Source: Paracoccus tegillarcae
Lineage (GTDB): Bacteria; Pseudomonadota; Alphaproteobacteria; Rhodobacterales; Rhodobacteraceae
Length of the DNA stretch: 64,000 nucleotides
Direction: 5' to 3'
Assembly: GCF_002847305.1 (NCBI RefSeq)
Contig: NZ_CP025408.1
Span: forward strand, 1,819,001-1,883,000
Positions 41,738 to 50,001 of this stretch are shown here, piece by piece. Both the position numbers and the translations under genes were made by a program. How positions within the stretch are numbered: position 1 is the stretch's first letter; every line of letters begins with the position of its first letter. The notes below the pieces were generated by a model, which made no database searches, was not told the origin of the DNA, and saw only the letters and a program-made list of their open reading frames with translations.

Positions 41738-43072
41738 ATGTCCTGGTTCAGCAAGGTCGCCTGGAAAGAGGGGTTGTTTCTACAGCCCCAGCATCTGCAG
41801 CAGGCCGACCGCTATCTCGAAAACCTGGTCCGTTCGCGGACCTCGGTCATCACGCCCTATCCTTGGGGCTTGTCCGAGATGCAGATCGACCGCGACATGG
41901 CCCAGCAGGGGCGGATCGGGCTCAGGGCTGCGACTGGCATCATGCCCGACGGCACCCCGTTTGACGCACCCGGCACCGGCCCTTTGCCGACGGCAATCGA
42001 GGTTCCGGACGATGCGGCGGGCAGCTTTGTCTGGCTGACCCTGCCTGACGTTTCGCCCAATACCCGTGACGCCTCGCCCTTGGACGAAGGCAGTGCGACG
42101 ACGCGTTGGGGCGTGGTCGCCGAGACGGTGGGCGACAGCGCCAGCAGCGCCCGGATCGAGCAGGTGCTGGAACTGGCCGTGCCGCGCTTGGAACTGGTTG
42201 TGCGCAAAACCGCCCGTCCGGGATATCAGAACCTGCGTCTGGCGCGGATCACCGAAGTGCGCGACGGGGTGGTCACCTTTGACGATACGATCCCGCCACC
42301 CTCGCTGATCCTGTCGGCGCATCCGCAGGTTGCCGGCTGGCTGACACGCGTGATCGGCTGGATCGAGGCGCGACTGGAAACCTTGGCGCGCTATGCCAGC
42401 GATCCCTCGGCTGGCGGCGGGATGCAGGCCTCGGATTACCTGATGCTGATGTGCCTCAACCGCCAGATTGGTGTGCTGCGTCACCTCAATTCGATGCACG
42501 CCGTCCACCCCGAGCGCTTGTATGAACAACTGGTCGGGCTGGCCTGCGAATTGGCGACCTTTGACAACGCCACCCGTCTGGCCCCGCAATACGAAGCCTA
42601 TGATCATGCCGATCCCAAGGTCAGTTTCGGTCCGGTCGTGCAGGACATCCAACGCCTGCTGAGCCGCGACATTGGTCGTGCGATCCGGCTGAAGCTGCGT
42701 CAGGTGCGCCAGAACAGCTATATCGCGCAGGTCGACGACCGCAATCTGTTCCGCGAGGCGACCTTTGTCGTCGAAGTCGAAAGCGCCAAACCGCAGGGGC
42801 AGGTCCAGACCCAGTTCCCGGAACTGTGCAAGGTTGGCCCGAACACCCGCATGAACGACATCGTCAACAACAACCTGCCCGGCATTCCGTTGCAGCATCT
42901 GCCCAACCCGCCGCGGCAGATCCGCGTGTTGTCCTCGAATGTCTATTTCCGGCTGGAAAAGAACGTGCCCCTGTGGCGTGAATTCTCAACTGCCCCGGCC
43001 ATCGGCATGCATTTCGCCGGTGACTGGCCCGAGCTTAAGCTGGAGCTGTGGGCCATTCCGGAGAAAGCGTAA
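41738..43072 (+). CDS. tssK: Type VI secretion baseplate-membrane connector TssK (ImpJ)
   Basis: TssK links the baseplate to the TssJLM membrane complex in ordinary type VI systems. The 444-residue protein starts with the family signature SWFSKVAWKEGLFLQPQHLQ, continues with ADRYLENLVRSRTSVITPYP, and later has QASDYLMLMCLNRQIGVLRH and TRMNDIVNNNLPGIPLQHLP, near its usual full length. Start ATG 41738 follows GGGGAAA. Its stop TAA overlaps the tssL ATG. No other baseplate gene (tssE, F, G, A) accompanies it here, which is unusual since TssK normally works as part of that structure. Confidence 0.93.
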   Translation: MSWFSKVAWKEGLFLQPQHLQQADRYLENLVRSRTSVITPYPWGLSEMQIDRDMAQQGRIGLRAATGIMPDGTPFDAPGTGPLPTAIEVPDDAAGSFVWLTLPDVSPNTRDASPLDEGSATTRWGVVAETVGDSASSARIEQVLELAVPRLELVVRKTARPGYQNLRLARITEVRDGVVTFDDTIPPPSLILSAHPQVAGWLTRVIGWIEARLETLARYASDPSAGGGMQASDYLMLMCLNRQIGVLRHLNSMHAVHPERLYEQLVGLACELATFDNATRLAPQYEAYDHADPKVSFGPVVQDIQRLLSRDIGRAIRLKLRQVRQNSYIAQVDDRNLFREATFVVEVESAKPQGQVQTQFPELCKVGPNTRMNDIVNNNLPGIPLQHLPNPPRQIRVLSSNVYFRLEKNVPLWREFSTAPAIGMHFAGDWPELKLELWAIPEKA

Positions 43073-44886
43073 TGGCAGGCGGGCGCGATGACGACGAAAA
43101 GACGGTCTTTGGCGGGCCGCTGCCCGGTGCGGGGCAGGGCAAGCCGCAGGGTGGCAAGGATCAGACCCGCGCGCCGGCCTCGGACAGCCCGTTCGTCCAG
43201 GGCAACCCGCCCCGGGGCGCTGCCTCCGGCGACGAGGATCGCACGGTAATTGGCGGGTCAACGCCTGTGCCCCCGCCGGGACGGCAGGGACATGGTGGCG
43301 GTCACCCTGAATCGGGCTCTCCGTTTGGACAGCGACCTGCCGACCAGCAGGGCTGGGATTATAGCCGCAACTCGCCCCCTGCCGCGCCGCCGCAGCAAGG
43401 CTGGACGCCGCAACGACCGGAAAGCGGAAACACCTGGATCGGCGGGCCGCAGCAGCCCTATCAGCCCGGTCAGCAGCAACAGCCCTATCAACATGGCCAG
43501 CAACCCTATCAACACGGCGGCCAGCAGCCGCCGCAGCAGGGATGGCCCGGTCAGGCGCCGGCTTACGGCAATATCGGCAGCGCGGCAGGCGGCGGCGATC
43601 GCGGCTTTTTCCCCGATATCCCGCGTGACCGGCCCGCCGCCGCGCCGATGCAGGGACCAAAGATCCCCTTGCAGCAGGCATTGCAGGTCAAGGGTCTGGG
43701 CAAAGGCGCCTCTACCAATCCGATCCTTGCAGCCTCCGCGCCGCTTTTGATCCTGCTGGGGCGGCTGCGCACCGGCCTGGTCGAGATGCAGGCCGCGCCG
43801 CTGATGGATCACGTCACCCGCGAGATCGACCAGTTCGAACGCAACATGCTGTCCTCGGGCGTGAACCCGCATGAGGCGGCGGTGTCGAAATACGTGCTGT
43901 CGGGTACAGCGGACGATATCGTGCAGAACCTGCCCGGCGCTGATCGCGGCGACTGGCTGCAATATTCGATGGTCGCGCGGTTCTTTGGCAAGCGCGATTC
44001 GGGTGTCGGGTTCTTTCAGGAAACCGAAAAGGCGATGCAGGCCCCGGGGCAGTATTACAACCTGTTGGGCCTTATCCTGACCTGCCTCAATCTTGGCTTC
44101 GAGGGCCAGTATCGCACCATGCCCAATGGCGGGGTCGAGTTGTCCCGCATCCGCAATGCGATCTATGAAACCCTGCGCCGCGTCACGCCGCGCCCGGACG
44201 AGGATATATCTGTCACCTGGGCGCCTGTGGTGCAGGGCAAGGGGCGCCGCTTTGCCGCCATATCGGTTCCGGCAATCCTGGGCGGCGCTGCCATTTTGCT
44301 GCTGGGCGCTTATGCCACGTTTTCCACGCTGATCAACCGCGATGGCGCGCAGGCCGCCGAAGCGCTGCGGGCGCTGCATCCGGGCAACGCGACCATCGCC
44401 ATCGAACGGACACCCGGACCGGTCTATGTCGCCAGTCAGGAACAGCTGGATCGTATCCGCGAAGCCTTTGGTCCCGAAATCGCCGAGGGCACGGTCAGTG
44501 TGGGCGAAAAGGGCGATTATATCTATGTCCGCGTCGGCAATCAGTTGCTGTTCGACAGCGGCGCATTTGACGTGATCGAGGCGTTCCAGCCGATGGCCGA
44601 ACGCATCGCAACGATCCTGAACGAAGAAGGCGGGCCGGTGCTGATCCAGGGCTATACCGACAACGTTCCGATGTCGGGGCGCGGTCGCTTCAAGACCAAC
44701 GAAGAACTGTCGCTGGCCCGTGCGGAATCGGTGCGTGACATGCTGGCGACCAATATCGATGACGCCACGCGGGTCACCGTCGAGGGACGCGGCGAGGCCG
44801 ATCCGGTTGCGGACAACACCACCCCGGACGGACAGGCGCAGAACCGCCGGGTCGAGGTGATGCTGGCACAGGAGGGCACGTATTGA
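43072..44886 (+). CDS. tssL: TssL (DotU/ImpK) with proline-glutamine-rich N-terminus and OmpA-like C-terminus
   Basis: TssL is the inner-membrane partner of TssM. The 604-residue protein has three parts. Residues 1-200 are a Gly/Pro/Gln-rich tail with three Thr-x-[Phe/Ile]-Gly-Gly motifs at Thr11 (EKTVFGG), Thr58 (DRTVIGG) and Thr121 (NTWIGG), plus PYQHG-type repeats at about 128-150. The DotU domain (about 215-390) includes ILLGRLRTGLVEMQAAPLMD and is followed by one membrane helix (about 394-418). The periplasmic OmpA-like peptidoglycan-binding domain ends the protein (LIQGYTDNVPMSGRGRFKTN from residue 524, then LSLARAESVRDML). The tail is a likely substrate of PpkA, as TssL phosphorylation is known in Agrobacterium. 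Confidence 0.92.
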   Translation: MAGGRDDDEKTVFGGPLPGAGQGKPQGGKDQTRAPASDSPFVQGNPPRGAASGDEDRTVIGGSTPVPPPGRQGHGGGHPESGSPFGQRPADQQGWDYSRNSPPAAPPQQGWTPQRPESGNTWIGGPQQPYQPGQQQQPYQHGQQPYQHGGQQPPQQGWPGQAPAYGNIGSAAGGGDRGFFPDIPRDRPAAAPMQGPKIPLQQALQVKGLGKGASTNPILAASAPLLILLGRLRTGLVEMQAAPLMDHVTREIDQFERNMLSSGVNPHEAAVSKYVLSGTADDIVQNLPGADRGDWLQYSMVARFFGKRDSGVGFFQETEKAMQAPGQYYNLLGLILTCLNLGFEGQYRTMPNGGVELSRIRNAIYETLRRVTPRPDEDISVTWAPVVQGKGRRFAAISVPAILGGAAILLLGAYATFSTLINRDGAQAAEALRALHPGNATIAIERTPGPVYVASQEQLDRIREAFGPEIAEGTVSVGEKGDYIYVRVGNQLLFDSGAFDVIEAFQPMAERIATILNEEGGPVLIQGYTDNVPMSGRGRFKTNEELSLARAESVRDMLATNIDDATRVTVEGRGEADPVADNTTPDGQAQNRRVEVMLAQEGTY

Positions 44887-47800
44887 GGATCCTTGGCATC
44901 CCCATGCCCCGCCTTCGCGTTCGCAACCAGCCATGGCTGCGGATACCGCTGACCATTCTGGGTCTGATCCTGTTTGCCGTGGCCGTCTGGATCGGTCTGC
45001 CGATGACGGGTTGGGGCATGGGCAGCACGGTCTGGTTCCGCCTGACGGTGATCGGCATTGTCTGGGGCATCTTTTTCCTGGTCTGGTTCATCCGTTGGCG
45101 CAGGCGGGTCCGCGCCGCCCGTGAGATCGAGGCCGCACTGGTCCCCGAACTGCCCAAGGGTGACGGCAAGGAACTGGCCGAGCGGATGGAAACCGCCCTG
45201 GCCACGCTCAAGAAATCGGGCGGCGCGTCCTATCTTTACGACCTGCCCTGGTATGTGATCATCGGCCCGCCCGGCGCGGGCAAGACAACGGCGCTGGCCA
45301 ATTCGGGGATCGAGTTCCCGCTGTCTCAGTCAGAGGCGGTGTCAGGGTTCGGCGGCACGCGCTACGCGGATTTCTGGTTCGCCGAAGACGCGGTTCTGAT
45401 CGACACTGCCGGGCGCTATACGACGCAGGACAGCGACGCCGAGGGCGACAAGGCCAGTTGGGATGCGTTCCTTGAACTGTTGAAGAAATCGCGGCCCAAC
45501 CAGCCGATCAACGGCGTGATCCTGTCCTTCTCGGTCGAGGACATGATGACCGAGGACCCGGCCACGCTGGCCCAGCACGCCGAAACGGTGCGCGCCCGTC
45601 TGGCCGAGGTGCATCAGGTGCTCAAGGTCGATTTCCCGGTCTATGTGATGTTCACCAAGGCCGACCTGATTGCGGGTTTCCGCGAGTATTTCGCCAGCTT
45701 CAGCCTGAGCCGGCGCAAGCTGGTCTGGGGCGTGACCTTCCCGACCGAGGACCGCAAGGCGATCACGGTCGAGGCGGTCCCGGCCGAATTCGACAAGCTG
45801 GTGTCGCGCCTGTCCGATGAGGTCATCGACCGCCTCAGTGAGGAACCTGACGGCATTTCGCGCATCGCCATCTTTGGCCTGCCCGGCCAGATGGCGCTGC
45901 TGCGTGACAATGTCAGTGATTTCATGCGCCGTGTGTTCGAGCCGACGCGGTATAAGACCAACGCCATTCTGCGCGGCTTTTATTTCACCTCGGGCACGCA
46001 AGAGGGCACACCCATCGATCAGGTGCTGGGTGCCATGAACAAGGCCGGCGGTGACGTGACCTTCCAGCCCGATTTCATGTCGGGCAAGGGCAAAAGCTAT
46101 TTCATCCACGACCTGATGCGTCGGGTGATCTTTGCCGAACAGGGCTGGGTCAGTCTGGATGAAAAGGCCGTGCGCAGGTCGATGATCCTGCGCGGACTGG
46201 CGTTTGGCGCGATCGCGGCGGTGACGCTGGCCGGGCTGACGGCATTCGGCGTCAGCTATTGGCGCAACAACCGGCTGGTGAACACGGCTGAGGCGGAAAC
46301 GGTGGCCTATGCAAACGCCGTGTCGCAGGAATTGCAGCGACAGGTCATCAGCGATCCTGACCTGACCCCTGTTCTGCCGCTGCTGAACGATCTGCGCGGC
46401 ATCCCCGCCGGTCTGGGCCCAAGCGGCTATACGGAACGCTTCGGCCTGTCGCAGCGTGACCGGGTGGATGCCGCAGCCGAGGACGCCTATTCAGATGCGT
46501 TGGAGCGGATGCTGCGGCCGCGCATGGTGCTGGATCTGGAACAGCGGATACCGCAGATCATCCGCGACGGTGAAACCACCGAAATCTATCGTGCGCTCAA
46601 GGTCTATCTGTTGCTGGGCGGGCAGGGCGAAAAGAGTGATGACGACGCCATCAAGACCTGGTTCGATCAGCGCTGGCGCGAGCTTTATACCGACCTCGCC
46701 GGGATCGACATGCGCGAACAACTGGGCCAGCATCTGGCCTCGATGCTGGTGCTGGACAATGACCGAGAGTTGCTGGTCGACATTGATCAGACCACGGTTG
46801 ATTCAGCGCGTCAGGCGATTGCGCAATTGCCGGTCGACGAACAGGCCTATGCGATCCTGCAGGACGGTGTCGCGGCCTCGGGGTTGCCGGAATGGACCCT
46901 GATCGGGGCAACCGACCCCAATGGCGATATCGTCTTTGCCACCCGCGATGGCACGGAACTGTCGCAGATGGTCGTGCCGGCGATGTACACTTATGAGGGC
47001 TTCTGGTCGTATTTCTTCCCCGGCCTGGAAGAGGTCGGCCAAAAGCTGCGCGACGATCAGTGGGTGTTGGGCGATATGGCTCAGGTGGCCGAGATAGAAG
47101 AACGCCTGAACCGCTTGGATCGGGATCTGATGGAACGGTATCGCCGCGACTTCAAGTCAGCCTGGGATGGCGTCCTTAACAATCTGTCGTTGACCAACCT
47201 GTCGGCTGACAAGCCGCGCTATCAGGTGCTGGAGGCCGCCGTGTCGGCCAGCGCCTCGCCGATCCTGGCACTGGTCAAGTCGGTCGACAGAGAAACCCGG
47301 CTGACCATGGAATTCGAAGGCATGGACGACGAGTCCGCCGCTGCGATCGGTGGTGAGGGTGGCGAGGATGCGGCAGCCGATGTGGGCGGCCAGGTCGGCG
47401 GCGCCTTTGCCAACAGGATCCGCAGCCGGTCCACGGGCGTTCAGCGTATCTTGCTGGATGCGGCCGCCAATAATGCCAAAGAGCAGGCCAATATCGGTGG
47501 CGGCGGTGGCAGCGGCCAGACAGAAAGCGCGATCCGCCCCATCGAACTGATTGCCGAGGATTTCGAGAATTGGCACGAATTGCTGCGGGGCGAGGTCGGA
47601 AAACGCCCGGTCGACACCCTGCTGGGCAATTTGGGTGCCGTCTGGCAGAACCTGCGCCTGGCCGAGCAAAGCCCCGATCAGTCAGCGGCGGTGCTGCCGT
47701 CGCTTCTGAACAGTCTGACGCAATATAACAGCCAGTTGCCCGATCAGCTTGCAGGTCTGGTCAATGAGGCCGAGGCCGATTTCCAGGAGGATGCAACCGA

Positions 47801-48503
47801 TGCCAGCCTGGAGCAGATGAACCGTGCGCTGTCTGACCGGATCACCTTTTTCTGCCGCGAGAATATCACCTCGGCCTATCCCTTCGGAAACTCGGCGCGC
47901 AGCCTGTCCATCGACAACTTCGCCCGCTTCTTCGGTCCGGGCGGCGATATGGAAAAATATTTCACCGAGTATCTCGAACCCTATGTCGAGCGCAGCTCTG
48001 ATGGTCTGCGCTATCGTCAGGACAAGCCTTTGGCCGGTCGCATGTCGACCGCCGCGCTGGCCCAGTTCCAGCGTGCCGAGGTCATCCGTCAGGCATTTTT
48101 CGCCGGCGGCGGCACAGCGCCAAGCGTCGATATCACCGTGGCTCAGGTCGATGCCCATCCGACGGTGGAAAGCGCGATGCTGTCGATCAATGACGCGATC
48201 GTTCCCACGGTGGTCGGGTCATTGCCGCAGACGATCACCTGGCCCGGCACCGGCAAGGCCACCGTGCTGCAGCTCAGCCCCGCGCTGAACGGGCAGTCGC
48301 AGTTGCGCTTTGAGGGCAGTGCCTGGACGATCATGCAGTTTCTGGATGCCGCCAGTTCGGCCAGCCAGAGCGGCGATACCCTGCGCGCGACTTTTGTGGT
48401 GGGCGGGCGTTCGATCACCTATGATTTCACCATCAACGCGGTGAAGAACCCCTTTACCATGAGCGAGTTGCGGCAGTTCGAATGCCCGCAAAGCCTGGAA
48501 TAG
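44883..48503 (+). CDS. tssM: TssM (IcmF/ImpL) inner-membrane ATPase-like protein
   Basis: TssM spans the envelope and forms the core of the type VI membrane complex. The 1,206-residue protein has two N-terminal membrane helices (about 20-40 and 50-72) and a cytoplasmic domain with Walker A GPPGAGKT (128-135) and VLIDTAGRYTTQ. A third helix lies near residues 438-462 (GAIAAVTLAGLTAFGVSYW), then a large periplasmic part ends in the ImpL-type beta domain. An intact Walker A suggests nucleotide binding. A low-complexity acidic/glycine stretch lies in the periplasmic part around residues 815-890. Start TTG 44883 overlaps the tssL stop (TTGA) and has GGAGGG six bases upstream. Confidence 0.94.
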   Translation: MRILGIPMPRLRVRNQPWLRIPLTILGLILFAVAVWIGLPMTGWGMGSTVWFRLTVIGIVWGIFFLVWFIRWRRRVRAAREIEAALVPELPKGDGKELAERMETALATLKKSGGASYLYDLPWYVIIGPPGAGKTTALANSGIEFPLSQSEAVSGFGGTRYADFWFAEDAVLIDTAGRYTTQDSDAEGDKASWDAFLELLKKSRPNQPINGVILSFSVEDMMTEDPATLAQHAETVRARLAEVHQVLKVDFPVYVMFTKADLIAGFREYFASFSLSRRKLVWGVTFPTEDRKAITVEAVPAEFDKLVSRLSDEVIDRLSEEPDGISRIAIFGLPGQMALLRDNVSDFMRRVFEPTRYKTNAILRGFYFTSGTQEGTPIDQVLGAMNKAGGDVTFQPDFMSGKGKSYFIHDLMRRVIFAEQGWVSLDEKAVRRSMILRGLAFGAIAAVTLAGLTAFGVSYWRNNRLVNTAEAETVAYANAVSQELQRQVISDPDLTPVLPLLNDLRGIPAGLGPSGYTERFGLSQRDRVDAAAEDAYSDALERMLRPRMVLDLEQRIPQIIRDGETTEIYRALKVYLLLGGQGEKSDDDAIKTWFDQRWRELYTDLAGIDMREQLGQHLASMLVLDNDRELLVDIDQTTVDSARQAIAQLPVDEQAYAILQDGVAASGLPEWTLIGATDPNGDIVFATRDGTELSQMVVPAMYTYEGFWSYFFPGLEEVGQKLRDDQWVLGDMAQVAEIEERLNRLDRDLMERYRRDFKSAWDGVLNNLSLTNLSADKPRYQVLEAAVSASASPILALVKSVDRETRLTMEFEGMDDESAAAIGGEGGEDAAADVGGQVGGAFANRIRSRSTGVQRILLDAAANNAKEQANIGGGGGSGQTESAIRPIELIAEDFENWHELLRGEVGKRPVDTLLGNLGAVWQNLRLAEQSPDQSAAVLPSLLNSLTQYNSQLPDQLAGLVNEAEADFQEDATDASLEQMNRALSDRITFFCRENITSAYPFGNSARSLSIDNFARFFGPGGDMEKYFTEYLEPYVERSSDGLRYRQDKPLAGRMSTAALAQFQRAEVIRQAFFAGGGTAPSVDITVAQVDAHPTVESAMLSINDAIVPTVVGSLPQTITWPGTGKATVLQLSPALNGQSQLRFEGSAWTIMQFLDAASSASQSGDTLRATFVVGGRSITYDFTINAVKNPFTMSELRQFECPQSLE

Positions 48504-48524
48504 AGAGCGGCGACAGGAAAGGCG

Positions 48525-49250
48525 ATGGCATCACCCGGCATCTATGGCAAGCATCCCGGTTTCGGCGATTTCATATCCGCCGGACTGCCCGCTCTGGCGG
48601 AAAGCCACATGGTGCCCTGGTGGACCGAATTGCTGTCGGCCACGCGCGACTGGATGGGCGATGGATGGGACGCTGCCTGGGATACGGCGCTGCCGATCCG
48701 GTTCTGGATTGGGGGCGCGATCTGGGGCGGCGCGCATCTGCGCGGTGTTGCGCGGGCCAGCCACGACAAGGTGGGTCGGCGGTTCCCGCTGATCGCCGTT
48801 GCCGAGACGGCAGGCTCGCCACCGATGCTGGAATCCGATCAGGGCTTTTATCGCGCGGTCGAAATGGAACTGGCCGCGGATCTGCCATCGGCCGAGGATT
48901 TGCGCGGGCGACTGGCCGCGCGTACTGGACAAGCCAATGCTGCGGGGCCGGTCGATGCCGCCGTATCGGCGACATTCTGGGCGGCCAATCCGGCGCTGGA
49001 TGTTGCCGAGCTGCTGACCCAGCTTGACGTGACGGATCGCGTTCGCGCTGTCGGCGCGCGCAGCTATTGGTGGGTTGCCGCGGGCGAGAATCGGGCAAGT
49101 GCGGTGCTGGCCTGTGACGGCTTGCCGCAACCGGGTGAAATGGCATGGCTGCTTGCGGGGGTGCAGGCCGATATGCTGACAGCAACGAAAGCACGGGCAG
49201 AAAGCCCTGGAATAAATGCGGATAGTGAGGGTGGGGATGCCGGGCGATAA
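48525..49250 (+). CDS. tagF: Type VI secretion-associated protein TagF (ImpM)
   Basis: TagF is a post-translational repressor of type VI secretion. The 241-residue protein starts with the family signature SPGIYGKHPGFGDFISAGLP, followed by FWIGGAIWGGAHLRGVARAS, SHDKVGRRFPLIAVAETAG and SYWWVAAGENRASAVLACDG. AGGAAAGG precedes the ATG. In some alphaproteobacteria TagF and PppA are fused; here they are separate genes overlapping by 14 bases. With pppA and ppkA it completes the regulatory module of the locus. Confidence 0.92.
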   Translation: MASPGIYGKHPGFGDFISAGLPALAESHMVPWWTELLSATRDWMGDGWDAAWDTALPIRFWIGGAIWGGAHLRGVARASHDKVGRRFPLIAVAETAGSPPMLESDQGFYRAVEMELAADLPSAEDLRGRLAARTGQANAAGPVDAAVSATFWAANPALDVAELLTQLDVTDRVRAVGARSYWWVAAGENRASAVLACDGLPQPGEMAWLLAGVQADMLTATKARAESPGINADSEGGDAGR

Positions 49251-50001
49251 CGATCTGTTCTTGTTCGAGACGGGGGCCGACAGCGATACCGGCCGGCTGC
49301 GCGAACATAATGAGGACAGCTATCTGACGCTGCCATTGGCCGGCGTCTGGGTTGTTGCCGACGGCATGGGCGGGCATCAGGCCGGCGACGTGGCCAGCGC
49401 CATCATCACCGACGAAATCGAAAGCGTCGGCGTGCCGGTCTCGTCGCAGGACCAGCGTGCGCGCGTGTCCGAACGGCTGGATCGGGCGCATAATCGCATT
49501 CTCGCGCATTCGGCGGAAATGGGTCATGTGACCATCGGCGCGACCGTCGTGACGTTGCTGATCTATGAGGCGGGCTTTGTCTGCATGTGGGCCGGCGACA
49601 GCCGCATCTATCTGATGCGCAATGGGCGCCTGTCACGCCTGACCATCGACCACAGCGAGGCGCAAGAGTTGCTGGCCGCTGGCGCGATCACCGAGGAAGA
49701 GGCGCGAAACTGGCCGCGCAAGAACGTCATCACCCGCGCAATCGGCATCCATGACGGCCCGAATTACGAGGCTGTCACCGGCAGTGTGCGCGATGGCGAC
49801 GTGTTCCTTTTGTGCAGCGACGGGCTGACCGAACATATGCTGGATGAGGAACTGGCAGCGGTTCTGGCCGATACGAGCATGGGCTCGCAACAGATGGTCG
49901 ACAGGTTGGTTGACGAGACGCTGAACCGGGGTGCGCGCGACAATGTCACGGCCATCGTGGTACGATGCCTGCCGCGCAGCGATGAGGTGGACAAGGGTTG
50001 A
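49237..50001 (+). CDS. pppA: PP2C-type protein phosphatase PppA (Stp1 family)
   Basis: PppA reverses threonine phosphorylation by PpkA. The 254-residue protein has all PP2C landmarks: GRLREHNEDSYLTLPLAGVW, VVADGMGGHQAG, TIGATVVTLLIYE, WAGDSRIYLMRNGRL, FLLCSDGLTEHMLDEELAAV and GARDNVTAIVVRCLP. The metal-binding Asp residues are intact. I prefer ATG 49237, just after GAGGGTGGGG, over ATG 49216; either way it overlaps the end of tagF. The stop overlaps the ppkA start by 4 bases (TTGA). No signal or membrane segment is present, so it acts in the cytoplasm on cytosolic tails such as that of TssL. Confidence 0.93.
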   Translation: MPGDNDLFLFETGADSDTGRLREHNEDSYLTLPLAGVWVVADGMGGHQAGDVASAIITDEIESVGVPVSSQDQRARVSERLDRAHNRILAHSAEMGHVTIGATVVTLLIYEAGFVCMWAGDSRIYLMRNGRLSRLTIDHSEAQELLAAGAITEEEARNWPRKNVITRAIGIHDGPNYEAVTGSVRDGDVFLLCSDGLTEHMLDEELAAVLADTSMGSQQMVDRLVDETLNRGARDNVTAIVVRCLPRSDEVDKG

